A stretch of DNA of 64,000 bases from Azadirachta indica (GCA_022749755.1 CM040443.1:13531744-13595743), one strand, 5' to 3'; counted from the stretch's first letter, positions 49,001 to 61,375 are shown. Notes: generated by a model from the letters alone, not told the origin. Program-made: numbers and translations.

Positions 49001-49854
49001 ATATTAGCTTCTCCTTCAATAGAGTCTGTTTGAAACGGGCTCACCAAGCAATTTCAGCGGCATCGGATAATTTATTCAAGAACTTCCTTTTTCCCGATTG
49101 TGTCTCCCGAAAGAACATCCCTCTCTCAGCGCCTACTTTTTATTGCAATTACAAACTTGATTCCGATAGCAATTTGGCAGTTCGTCAAATTTTAAGCTTT
49201 GAAGGCCAGCCACCTTATGTTGTAGAGGGTCCCCTCTCTGTAGAAGTTTTGAAAGATGAATATGGAGATATAACTTGTATTATACCTTCAGAAACTGGAA
49301 TTGTCGTTCAAGAAGCTGTTCTCCAAATTTATCAGCGCTCACCGAAGAGTCGAATTCTTGTATGTGCTCCTTTAGACAGAACATGTGATGTGCTAATGGG
49401 AAATTTGAAGGAAATTCCGCAGTCAGATATGTTTCGAGCCAATGCTGCATTTAGAGAAGTGGATGGAGTAGCAGCCGACATCCTCCCACTATGTCTCTAT
49501 GAAGGGGAGTGCTTTTCCTGTCCTTCACTTGAGGATTTGAAGCAACATAGGGTCGTATTTTCAACTTTTGTGAGTAGTTTTCGCCTTCACAATGAAGGCA
49601 TAACTGCTGGACATTTTAGCCATATTTTTCTGGTGGATGCATCATCTGCTATTGAGCCAGAGACGATAATAGCCCTCAGTAATTTGGCTAATGAGAACAT
49701 GACTGTCATAGTCACTGGTTCTTACTACGACTATCCACGTTGGGTCCGCTCTGATATTGCTAGGAAGAATGGATTGAGGACATCATATTTTGAAAGACTT
49801 CGTGAATCCAAGGTTCATTACGCAGCTGTCAACTACAAGAGAAGAATCGGATGA
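46002..49854 (+). CDS. Copy D: SDE3/MOV10-like pseudohelicase
   Basis: Exons read as 46002-47024, 47844-48065 and 48910-49854, phase 0, 729 residues. The start ATG follows the acceptor at 45995. Residues 1-14 (MCVFLKILRCILCC) are hydrophobic with a Cys cluster. A Ser/Pro-rich tract fills about residues 40-280, followed by a single PIYKIPEDIE unit and YKDYFAALLYAEDFY. Exon 3 (342-415) and the start of exon 4 match the SDE3 N-terminal region. The RecA-like part runs from about residue 500. Walker A is replaced by GPLSV (522-526), a 15-residue insertion and SETGIVV (542-548). CAP is at 567-569, FSTF near 632, VDAS (657-660) stands for DEAG, and GSYYDYPRWV (685-694) for motif III. A 23-base deletion relative to copy C near 49810 changes the last residues, and translation stops at 49852. 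The second RecA domain is absent. This is the cleanest complete copy; catalytic activity is not expected. Confidence 0.8.
47333..47531. other. Copy-specific insertion in copy D intron 2
   Basis: Copies A, B and E share intron sequence up to AAGTCA.ATTATGTG and resume at GAATCTATC; copy D carries about 200 extra bases between them. The insert is less AT-rich and contains GTGCCCGTATAGAGGGCACG, an imperfect inverted repeat. Origin unknown. The rest of D intron 2 is much shorter (819 bases in total) than in A (2,166) or E (2,223), because about 1.5 kb including the SINE-like unit is missing. Confidence 0.55.
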
Positions 49855-52800
49855 AACTTTAAGCTTTTATCATTTTCCTTAATCTAATCTGCTAATGCGG
49901 TAGCCGCTACAACCTCTACTGTTAACTAATATGGTTCTGGTGATGTTATTACCAGTAAGTAACTTTTTCCTTGTCTAAATATGTGCGGATGCAAGAACAT
50001 ATCCTGAGTTAGGTTGTTTGGTATTTGTTACTTTAATCTATTTAAACTTGTGAATGTTGAATATATATCATGCGCTATGTGATGATCACTTGGTGTATTG
50101 TGGTGACTCTGCTGTACTGAAAGTACAACCAAAAAAGTATTTAATAACATTAATTTTGATGAAACTCGCATTTTTGTTTTGATCGATATTTGATATATAA
50201 TGTTTTTTCTTATTTGATATATTATATTGCGAAGGAGATATCTTTTGAATTTGATAGGTGAAAGTGAAATAAATATTAAAATAATCTTTAATAAATTTAT
50301 AAAAGCTATTTTATTAGTTGAATTGAGACTCTTTTTGATATAAAACATCAAGATCCATTTCAGATTAGTTCTACTTTTACAGCTTTAGTTTTTTATCTGC
50401 CACCAAAAGATCATATTGTTCTCTAAAGATAATATTAATGATTTTTAATTTATATTTAAATTTTTTCTTTTGTCAAACTAAACGGGTCTATATCTTTATC
50501 CCCAAAATATTATTATTTCTATTCAGAAATTAAATAAATTGATATAGAATATCTTTGAGACCTACCTACTCTTGTCAGATGAGATTTTTGATATATTATT
50601 ATAATAATTAAAGTTTTATATAATAATATACACTATTTTTACTCAATTCATAATAATTTTTTAATGATTAAGGTTTTACTACATTAATATTATTTTAATC
50701 AACCTTTCTTAATAGAATAATAGGACTACCAAATGAGAAGAATAGAAAATGGAGAGATTTAGAGAGAATTCACAAAGGGAAGAAATTATGAATTTTCATT
50801 TGTTTTGTGAAATTACAATAAGCATTAGGCTCCTATTTATAAGATAAAACGAACCTATAGTGTTAATAAATTTTGATTAAATTACAATAACAAAATTTCA
50901 ACTATTAGACAAAGAATTATTATAATATTAAACCTTTTTAAAAACAAATTATAATATAAACTAAAAAAATAATGAATTATAATAAAAACTTAATGATTAA
51001 GAAAAAAGAATTATTGTAATAATATATCAAAAGTTTTGATCTTACACGTATGTAGGTCTTCAAAGATATTCCACACTTCAAATTTACGAGATAAACTACG
51101 ATCCCATTAGTGTTTATACTTCTCTAAGGTCTTCATGACGAAATACAGAAAACTACCATTTGGCGTTTTAATGTTAAAGATTTACGACAAGATACAGATC
51201 CACATATCTCATCCAACACTTCTGACTTCCCTACAATTGTCAAAGGTTTTGCAGTGATTTTGATCATATGATTCTTTGAATGTCATTCATCTGATGAAAG
51301 GGAAATTTTTTTGGTTCTCTTGGAGATTCAAAACAGTCTCTTCTGTAGAAACCAGTTTCAGGTTAAGCAATGTACTATGGTTAGAAGAAATTTCAAATGA
51401 TATCTGTTGTGTGCCATAAATTTTCCTGTCGTTAAAGTTTCTGTTATAGAAAACCAAAACAAAAACAAAAACTTTCCTCAGCAAACCGCAGGGGAGTATT
51501 ATCAATTACCAAAATTTAAATATCGATAATTATTGAAGTTCCTTGTTTAGGGTCTTTTTTTTTTTTTTAAATTGTTAGTTTGCTGAATATGTTTCTTTGT
51601 TTTGGTTAATAAACTTGATTTTGTTTTAACTTAATTAAAAATTTCTAGACACTTTTAATAATAAAAATGTCGATTATTTTACTTTTTAGGTCAATCTTAA
51701 GAGTCTAAACAATTTTATTAAATTACATGTCAAAGATATCCGTACTTAAATAATTTATTTATATCATTATCTATATACAACCTAACACTTTTAATTTTAA
51801 GGCCTAATTTTTTTAACGTACTCTCACTTCTTTCCTGAATTAATTAATCAAAATTTTCAATTAAAGTATAATTTAAAAATATCAAGGTATCCTTTTTAAT
51901 TTTTAAGGATTATTTTAGATTTTTAATTTCTATTTCATAAATATCTGTAGAAGAATAATTCATACTTTAGAGAAGATTAGTTTATCTAGATTTATTCTAA
52001 AATTTTATTATTTATTTAATATTTAGAATGGTGTAAATGCAAAGCATTAAATTTCAAATGGATTTTATTTATAAAAAATAAATAATTTAATACCTATATT
52101 TAAATTTCATTCAGAAGCTAGTTTTGCCAAAGATTTGGATCCATTTCTAACTGATTAATTTTAGATCATCTAATTCAATCAGTCCAGAGAAGGGAATGAT
52201 TTTCTCTTCCTTCACATTCTTCCAGATAAATTTTTAGCGCATTGTGGCGAGGAGAGTGCTCTGAAGCATCATGAAGTTCGTTCCTTACTCCTTATTTTCC
52301 TTTTTTTTTTTTTTTCTCTTTAGTCTTGTGTATCGGTATTGTATTTATCTGTTGTCATTCCTAAATAATATGAATTGGATTGTCAATAATAAAAATGGTA
52401 TATTTTATTTAGTTATTTTAATAAATTGTAAAAATTAAAATGATAATATCTTAACAAGGTAAATTGACTTATGTACGAATTAAAGTATGAATTCTAATTA
52501 TTGTATTATATCTTTATACTAATAACAAGTACAAATATTACATCGAGGTATCTTTTTTTAATAATTCTCAGTCACATTCCTTTTATTTTTGTGCCTTTAG
52601 TGGGCTCTAGTATTTCTAGTGATGACTTCTTTATATCTTTATATTCAAAAAATAAAATTTTTTAAATCTAATGGGATAAAATGTCATCTAGTTTTTTTTT
52701 TTTTTTTAAGACTTAACGAAACAAACATGATATTAATTTAGTAAAATATTGTACGGGACTAAAAAACAGCTTCTCAAAACATAAATGAAAGAGCTTTTAT

Positions 52801-54500
52801 GCATATATAAACATGATATAAGTCCAAAAGTATCTTTTTATTTTTTCAAAATTCAGGAGAATTTAGCACACTCCAAAAATTTAGAAGATATTTGTTATTT
52901 CATCAAAAGTTAGGAAGTATATTACAATATCCTTTTTATTTAAATTTAAGTTTTTTTTCCCTCTAAAACTAATGGAATTTTTTCTTCATTCTTACTCTCC
53001 TTAGTTTATGTATGTTTCTATTATATTTATGTGATCAAGTAAAAAAAATTAACAAAAGATCCTCGCTCATTGTGGGTAATGATTAATTTTAGATATATTT
53101 TTGTGTTAATGTATGCTTAAAAAAATATTAATTAAAGAAATTAAAAATGATAGATAATTAATGTAAAATTATCAATTAAAAAATTCAAATAAGTCTGTTT
53201 ATGATGAAAGGCACTCGTCTAAGATTATAGGCTTGTTAAATTGGTGTCGTGCCATTCTCGACTTTGGATTTTTCTTGTTCTTTATCATTACATTTTTTTA
53301 AAAATTTAATTAATTAAAAATATGAATATATAACTAAATTTAATGTTTTATACAAGTATGGCTCTACGTGTCGTTAACATTTTAAAAGTTTTAAATTAAT
53401 TTAATATTTTCATTAATTATTTATGCTTTTCCATCAACTATGTATCATTCTATTTAATGTTTGTGCCTAAAATATGAGCTTAATTCAAGTCCATGTAAAC
53501 TCATGATATGCCATATCAATCTGATATTTTTTGGTTAAGTTCCTGCGAACTTAGCTCATGTAACCCCTTTAATTATTTTTTAGTTTTTTATTCATCCACC
53601 GAGGACTTAATTGTTGTAAATATTAAACTTTCATTTTTTTTTCATTTATATTTTATAAAAAAAATGGTGTGATTATCACTTCTTTAAAATTCTTGAAAAA
53701 TTACCTTTTTGAAACAGCTTTGTGAATAAATATAAGATTAAAAATAATTACATATCTAATTAAACTCCTATAATATTTTTTAATTAATAATAATTTCATT
53801 AGTTAAAACTATTCACATGGTACCCTACAAGTGAATTTAAAAAATCATAACCTTTGGTAATTTGCCAAACAAAACAAAAATTTGAATAAAGAAAAAAAAA
53901 AAAGAAAAAATAGTTCAAATGGATCTACTTACAATTACTTTATAGATATTTGAGAAGAAGAAAAATTGTGAGATTTATTGAGAAGATTAAAAAAGTAAGG
54001 AAATATTTATGGGGTTATTAGTAAAAAAAGTGAAAAAAAAAGTTAGGAGCATTTTAATATATAATTTTATCATATTTATTGCTAGTATTTTAATTTAAAT
54101 AAATAATATTTTTATTTCCAAATTTTTTGAAAATAATAATATAAAATAAATCTTTTAAGTTTAACGTTTTAATCTCAAACATATTAGAAATAATGAGTGA
54201 TTGAATTATCAATAACGAGAAAAGTACATTCTATTTTATTATTTTTATTAAGTTTAGAGTTAAAATGATAATATTCTAACAAGTAAAATTAACAAAAGTT
54301 TATTTTTGGGGGTATCTTTTTGTTTCCTCAAAACTCATGAAGTATCTTTTTTTTGTCGATTAACTTAAGAGGTATCTTCTTAATTTTGTTATAACTCAAG
54401 GGGTAAGTAACACTCTGTAAAAACTAAGAGGTGTTTGCACTTTCCCCATCAGTTAGGGTTTTATTGCAATATCCCATTTTTCAACTATTTTAAGTGAGTG
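49855..54500. repeat. Spacer between copies D and E, no gene recognised
   Basis: 49855-50460 is a family 3' flank, with 50220-50460 resembling 37795-38160. 50460-52100 is anonymous AT-rich DNA. A short piece at about 52110-52165 matches the end of family intron 3. 52960-54010 is a copy of the duplicated spacer (TTCTTCATTCTTACTCTCCT near 52983; compare 18372 and 28332). Similar phrases containing ATTACAATATCC or ATTGCAATATCC occur at about 52910 and 54460. No RNA gene or long frame is seen. Confidence 0.55.
52110..52165 (+). pseudogene. Orphan fragment of the family intron 3
   Basis: AGTTTTGCCAAAGATTTGG, followed by ATCCATTTCTAACTGATTAA, is nearly the same as the end of intron 3 in copies A (near 26480), B (36740) and E (60220). 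No exon 4 follows it. It appears to be the only trace of a further family copy, or of a rearranged piece, between D and E. Confidence 0.55.
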
Positions 54501-54510
54501 ATTTTAGTGA

Positions 54511-55258
54511 GGGTAATTTTCAACTTTACATCCTTATTTATTAATAATCGATGCCCTTAAAAAACAGTAAATTAATATATTTATTCTTATTGTTGTTAAT
54601 ATTGTATATGTAAAGAAAAAAGACCTTATATAGTAAAAAAGCAAACTTAACTCTCTATATAGTTAGTAATTTATGTTTTTTTTAGAAAATAAATTATTTT
54701 ATATTAAAATTAAGTTGAAATTTTTCTTAAAAAAGTAAATAAAATAAATTTGAATTAAATAATATAAGAATAAACCATATATAAGATTAATTATTAATTA
54801 ATTGATATGACTATTATATCATGTGTTGTATATATTTAAATTTTTACTATATTTTTTTCATATAAAAATATCAAATTATTAATTAGCGTTTTTATAAATA
54901 TCAATTTATTTGTTATTTTTAATGAGGTAGTTAATTAATTAATTTATATATGGGTTATTTTGATATATAGTTTAATTGAAGTCTATTTTATTTATTTTTT
55001 AATAAAAATTTCAGCTTAACTTTAATATATAGTTAGTTTATTTTTTTCAACGTACTGTATATTACTAATTACACACATATAGGATTAATTTTGTATTTTT
55101 ATTATATAAGGTTATTTTTGTCTTTACATATACAGTGTTAACAATAGTAAGAATAAATATGTTATTTTATTAATTTTAGGGATATTAATTCATTTTAAAA
55201 AATTAAAATTATTTATAATAATTATCAATAAATAATGGCATAAAATTAAAAATTACTC
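54511..55258. mobile_element. Mutator-like MITE just upstream of copy E
   Basis: The left end is GGGTAATTTTCAACTT and the reverse complement of the right end is GAGTAATTTTTAATTTTATG. Inverted similarity continues inward (CATATTTATTCTTA, GTTAATATTGTATATGTAAAG on the left; CATATTTATTCTTA, GTTAACACTGTATATGTAAAG on the right). Flanks are TTTTAGTGA (54502-54510) and TTTTAGTAA (55259-55267), a 9-bp duplication with one mismatch. The matching unfilled point upstream of copy A is near 21288 (TTTTTCAGTAAAGATG). The left end resembles that of the MITE at 4245-4981, so both may be one family. Confidence 0.82.
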
Positions 55259-55429
55259 TTTTAGTAAAGATGTCTTATGGGTACTAACTTTTGGTAGTGT
55301 CTCAATTAATAATTATTGATTCTAAACTTCAAAGAAAGAAGAAAAAATCTTTGGGACATTTTTAATAAATAATATGGGTTTAAGACATACTTTACGATCA
55401 TGCTTTTTGGTCAGCTTTCAGAGTCTCTT

Positions 55430-58400
55430 TTAGTCTTCGTACATTTTGTGTATTAAACATTTCCCATGTCAGGTAGGTCCACTCATGACGCGGCAACACT
55501 TGGTTAGATTCAGTTAAAACTTAAAAGTGAGTAACAGGATTCACTCTTCTTTTCCACTCAATGGCTTCATTTCATTTCAATCTCTCTATTCTAAACAAAC
55601 ATCTGTAACTCATCTCATTTGCTGAAGAATCAGTAAGGAAAGAATACTAATATTGCTTTTGATGTTTCATTTGCTTTAATTTCAAGATAGTTGCTATTTA
55701 ATTTTTAGTGTTTAATGGAGTTTAATGATCATCTGTTCATGTATCATCAACATTCTATCCACATTCATTGTCTTTCTATTAAAAGCTTTCACTTTTAGTT
55801 GTCAATGAAAGAGAGGAAGAAAGAAAGAGTTTTGATTCATTCATTCATTTCAAGCTTAGTACTGCTTACCATGTTTAAAGTGATTGTTAGGACTTAGAAC
55901 TCTTATATTTCTCATCAGAAAGACTTTTGGGATTCAGATTATCACTCACCGCGTTTAATTATTTACATGTTTAATTTAATGTTCTTGAAATTCTAATTAC
56001 AAAAAACTGTGGAAAAATTAATGAAAAGGTTGATTTAAAATGTTCTGATTTAATGTCATCAGTCGGAGAGTTTTTAAGACCCATGAGTTGGTAAGTTTAA
56101 GATTTCCCTTTTTGATAAAACTAAAAGCTGTATGTATGAACGTTGTTTGATTGCAGAACACCATGTCTGTGTTTGTTAAAATTTTGCAATGGATTCTTCG
56201 CTGTCATCATGTAAGTGACTCTGAGATGTCAGGGAGAGACCCTTCAATCATCCAATAGTAATAATAATCTGCGTGATCGGACCATGATCTCTTGCTGTGG
56301 ATGTTACCCAAATTCATCTGCTATTAGCTCAACTGCCAAAAAACCTAGTGCCATGTCTCAGCAATCCGAATATGGTAACAAGTAAATCAATAAGACTAAT
56401 AAAGTGTCTCAGAGTTGAGAGAGCTCCAGAGTATCACCACCTTCATTTTCCTATAACCAAGTCCCATCTCCACCTTCACCTCAATATTTACCAAAATTGA
56501 ATCCATCTTCTTCTCCTTCTTAGTCATATTCTAAACCATATTTATCTGTCTCTAATTCCAAAACATCTACTTCTAATCGATCACTGTCACCTCCAAAAGG
56601 CCCACAGTCCTTGACACATTCATCAACATTTTCTAAACCTGCATCGGCTTCATCTGTGTCATTTCTATCGCCAGCTGGACCTCCTCCGTCATCTTCTAGC
56701 GTATGTTTGGCATCATCTAGACCTGCAATTCCTCCTCCTAAAGCATCCCCGTCAGTCCCTAAATCTACACCATCTTCTCTTGGTCAATCTTTAGCTTCAC
56801 CTCAAGCACTCAACCATCTGCTAAGGCTAAACCGCCACCATCTCTGGTCAAGCCATCACCATCTTTATGTGGTTCATCTCAGTCTCCCTCTACGCCAATT
56901 CCATCGTCTATGAAGGTCACTCTGTCCTCTAATCCTACTCTGTCTCCGCTTCCTACTGATTCAACAAATCAGCAGAAGAAAGCTAACAATGCATGGACTG
57001 AAAAGGACAATGCCTATTTACAAGATACCCGAGGACATTGAAAATTTGATCAATAAAGATATCATGCCTGATATTTTGAAGAAGCCATTGTCTCTATCTA
57101 CTTACAAGGATTACTTTGCTGCTCTGCTATATGCGGAGGATTTCTACCACGAGGTGATTATTAACAAAGCCTTTCTTCATATTCTTTATTGTGAAATTTC
57201 ATGTGAGAACTTTATTTCTATCATAATATATTATGTGTACCTTCTGTTCACTGAAAACATAGTGCAGATAGTGTGCTAGTCATTCGTGGTTTATGTTGCA
57301 TTTAAAATAGTCTCAGATAATGTAATCTATGTACCAATGGTAATGCAAAAGATTTTTAAAATAACCATTGCAAAGATTTTTAAAATAACCTAGTACACAA
57401 TCATGGAGTGGAATATAGTAATTTTAGGCAAAGTTTCATTATAAGGGATATGAATTGAGGGATTGGACCAAGTCAAATTATGTGGTTTCGGAACCCCCTA
57501 AAGAATCTATCTAAATTCTTCATATCAGAACTTTAGAACAAAACAGATGAAATTATTGAGAGCACATTGTACAAATTACAAAGATTGGTGCACTCTGGCC
57601 CACTTAAGTTTCCTTACAGAACCCCTTAAGCGACCCCTAAGAAATTATTATACTGCATTAAACAGAGTGGTGCTATTTGTTTGCCATTAGTTTCCTTAAG
57701 CTTTGTTAGTGAACCGAACATTTATAACTATTTTTGAGAGGCTTGTTTCTTTACTTGTTTATTCTACTTCATGGCCCATAGGCCGCCGATAGAACTTCAA
57801 TTTAACACTGGAGAGAACATATGGAAGCCATAAAATCAGTGGGAAGCCTATTAAAGTATATTGGGAATTGCATAATGGTGCAACTTAGGAAATGGTTTTG
57901 GCGGTGGGTTTGCAGATTATCAACTATTGTAGGCTAGATGATCTTATGGTGGTTTCCTCTTTTTGCTGACAAAACTGGCTGTTTGAGTCTTGTAGTCACT
58001 CAAATGGGTGAGCCTAGGGGTTTCTTTTCCCGTGCAACGGCAGGAAGAAAGCCAAGTTTACGTTGGAGCTAGTCAATTGGCATGTCAATCATGCTTGCTA
58101 TCAAGAAGCAATTTCACTACCATTTGTAGATCATTATAACGGTTATCTATCATACGATAGCTGAATAGAATTTAAGAACCAGTAAGGAGCTGCAGTATAC
58201 CTCCAAGAGACGGCCGAATCTGTTAGATCTCTTGTAGTGGAGTCAAAAAGTTTAGAGGTCAAATCTGCTTGCACCAAGCTTGGAGGGGATTAAGTTTCAT
58301 CTGTGTTTATGCAGTGGGAACAGATGGGTGGAGTGTGGCATAATTAAAAAATAAAAATTAAGAAACAAAGTGAAGAGCTAGGAGTTTGTGAATTGTATGC

Positions 58401-60954
58401 TTTTCATCGACATTAATTCTTAATAATCGGTGCCAGATGCAATAACCAACTGCTTTAAAAAATTATAAAGGTTTCATCAAAATACCCTAAAAGTTTTCAA
58501 AATGATAAGTTAATTGTTCTTTGCAGCTGCACTGGCAAATTATTTAGGCCATCTGTTCTCTAACTTTCTTCCGATGCTGTTATGTTTCTCTTGTTTGGAG
58601 AGAAAAAAATAAAGGCATTTTGTTGTTAATATTTCAACACTACCTTTTGGCCCTTTCCTATCAATTTAAGAATTTTGGATTAATGGTTATTTAACATGAT
58701 ACTTTTGATCAAGAGCCTGAGGATCTGGGCTATGTTTGCGATCTCGATGGAATGGCAGTTTTTTAAATGCTAAAATTAGAATAACATAGCAAGGAAGATA
58801 AGGGAATGAGATGTGAAGAAGCCTACTTCTGGTAGATGAGAAGGAAGCGCGGGTACAACAAATATCAATATTTCAAAGAAAATAAGTAAGCAACTAGAAA
58901 CTGTCAGAGCTTGAATGAAGTTGATGAATTGATGAGGTAAGGAGAGGTTCTGACAGTGTTTAGGGCATTCTCCTTCAACAATTGAGGTGTCACAGCCAAC
59001 AGAATGAGAATTAGGCTATACCATTAACGGTGAGACAAGTGTCAAACTATATTACAAATAAAATTATAGCCAATGAAACTGCAACATTTTTTGAACTAGA
59101 GCTTCTTAGGAATGGCCAAGTAGAGTAAGCATATCTGTCAACTTGACCAGCATCAGTCCGAGTCCACGAGTTCAAAACTCTCTTAAGTCATTTGAATTAA
59201 TGCTGTCATGTATTTATTCTTACTGGTAGACTTTCATGCTTCTTTATGAGAATTTTGTGTGTCGTATATGGTTGCATATGAGATGTTTCTGTAGACAGAA
59301 AACATTAGATTTCCATATAAGTTTTTTCATGCTTTTTAATAGTGTTTGGATTTTTTTGTGCCATTGATTTGATCAGAAGTGGAGCAATTATAAGTTAAAA
59401 ATGTGACATTGGAGTTGCATGCAGCTGAAATTTATGATAGATCAATCGAAAAGAAGAATTTGAAGAAGAGTCATAAGAAAGATGATAAGTTCTTTGTGGC
59501 CTTCAAAATTGATTCTGTTCGTGAGGGGCGGTTTCTTTTATCTAGGGATTTTGTTTATGCACTGCGTTCAGGCAGTGAATCCAGGAAGTTTCAAGTAAGT
59601 TCCTGAACTCTCAAACATATAATTATAGAACCTCTTGCTTTTCTTCTTCCAAACTGAACATCTACATCATGTCTCTTTCTCCCTATATTTTGAAATATCA
59701 AGCATATAATTCAAATAATTCTTCCATGCGAACTTCTGAACGACCTGCTCATTGCACACATATTGTAGGAAAGAGAGTTTGATATATGAGAGTTAGAACT
59801 AGGCAGATATCAAAGATAAAAAGCGAACTGAATTGTGAAAAAACTTATTCTCATTCCTTCTTAAAAATATGGTTATACAATAGACTTATTTATATATTCC
59901 TAAAGTATCTATAAAATACTAAAATATTCTTAAGTTAATCACCCTATAGATCAGTTATATCAAAATGATAAGTTTCCAACAAAAAGTAGGAAAGGGAATA
60001 AATAGAGAGAAGTGAGAGAGAAAACCCTATTTCCCATTATATCGATAATTAAATTATATCAGAAACATAATTTAAGGCTCTATTTATTCCGGAAAACACG
60101 TTGTATCATTTGGATGGACAAGGACATCCAGTCAGTTTAGTGGTACAGTCCCCACTCAGCCAAAAGTGCTATTTCATTTGATCTTTTGTCAGTTATCTAA
60201 TTTAGAATCTAATTTTGCCAAAGGATTTGGATCCATTTCTAACTGATTAATTTCAAAAACTTCAGTCATTTTGTTCTCAAATCCTGACCAGGGTTATCTG
60301 TATTGAGTGGTGAAGAGCAATACTGTATTGGTTGAATTTGAAAAAGATTTTTATAGCAGCATAATCCAAAATACCGATACGATATTAGCTTCTCATTCAA
60401 TAGTCTGTTTGAATCGGGCTCACCGAGCAATTGCAGCTGCATCGGATCCTTTATTCAAGAACTTCCGTTTTCCTGATCGTACTGTCTCCCGAAAGAACAT
60501 CCCTCCCTCAGCACCTACTGTTTATAGCAATCATAAACTTGATTCTGCTAGCGATTCGGCAGTTCGTCAGTTCTTAAGCTTTAAGAGCCAGCCACCTTGT
60601 CTTGTACAGGGTCCCCTCTCTGTAGAAGTTTTGAAAGATGAATTTGACGATATATCTGATATTATACCTTCAAAAACTGGAATTGTTGTTCAAGAAGCTG
60701 TCCTACAAATTTATCAGTGCTCACCTCAGAGTCGAATTCTTATATGTGCTCCTTTAAATAGAACACGTGATGTGCTAATGGGAAATTTAAAGGAAATTCC
60801 GGAGTCAGATATGTTTCGAGCCACTGCTGCATTTAGAGAAAAGGATGAAGTACCAGATGACATCCTCCTACTGCGTCTTTATGAAAGGAAGTGTTTTCCT
60901 GTCCTTCACTTGAGGATTTGAGGGAATACAGGGTCGTATTTTCAACTTTTGTAA
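55430..60954 (+). pseudogene. Copy E: decayed and truncated SDE3-like pseudohelicase
   Basis: The promoter block survives, but the bZIP-type element reads TGACGCGG (55486-55493) and the leader splice donor is lost (AAAGAATACT where others have AAGGTAAGT, near 55638). Exon 2 starts at 56157 (ATG 56163). It has internal deletions and in-frame stops (a TAA near 56384, a TGA near 56416, a TAG near 56521), then a readable end (YKDYFAALLYAEDFY, to 57153). Exon 3 (59377-59594) has a small deletion that produces TGA near 59404. Exon 4 starts at 60292 with an in-frame TGA at 60304-60306; an open stretch follows to 60921 with the family's altered Walker A (GPLSV, PSKTGIVV). A further deletion near 60893 shifts the frame. 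Family sequence stops abruptly at about 60954, where retrotransposon DNA begins. Confidence 0.88.
58196..58365 (+). mobile_element. SINE-like, tRNA-related sequence in copy E intron 2
   Basis: Third paralogue of the unit at 24312-24480 and 34970-35140. The A-box-like part reads GACGGCCGAATCTGTTAGAT and the A-rich tail lies near 58344-58362. Confidence 0.36.
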
Positions 60955-61375
60955 ATTTTAAGTAAGACTTTGTGACCCTCCAGTATTTTCTGAAATTTTT
61001 TTTAATACACTATTTGCGCCGAGGATTGAAATTTCACTGCATATGTGGGAAGGTGAAGGCGGTTTGGAACATTTCATTTGGGTCCCTTACTTTGTACAAT
61101 TTATAATATTAATTAATTGTTTATAAATCTTGCCAATTAGTCCTATTAATTTCTTGTTGAAGCTATCTTGAGTCATGAGGAGTTCGGTACTCTACAAGTT
61201 TGTAATTCAAGCTTATTTGGTATAGTAGAAGTCATGAGGAATTAAAAAACTCAACAATTAAAACTACAACACATGGGCAACATGTATGAACTTCTACCTA
61301 CAAGGTTAAGATCTTTGGGAGATTATCGATGGTAATGAAGTTATACAACTGATTACAGAAGATACTAATGGTGTA

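Noticed and set aside
49228..49300. The Walker A insertion as an unspliced mini-intron
   Set aside because: Copy D has a TTCAG that could serve as acceptor, but copies A and C have TCAAA at that place, so the splice site is not conserved, and removal would not restore a GxGKT loop.
61218..61229. Firm Copia primer-binding site at TGGTATAGTAGA
   Set aside because: Only the first six to eight bases fit the usual initiator-Met tRNA site, and no LTR end can be defined before it; kept only as a weak hint.
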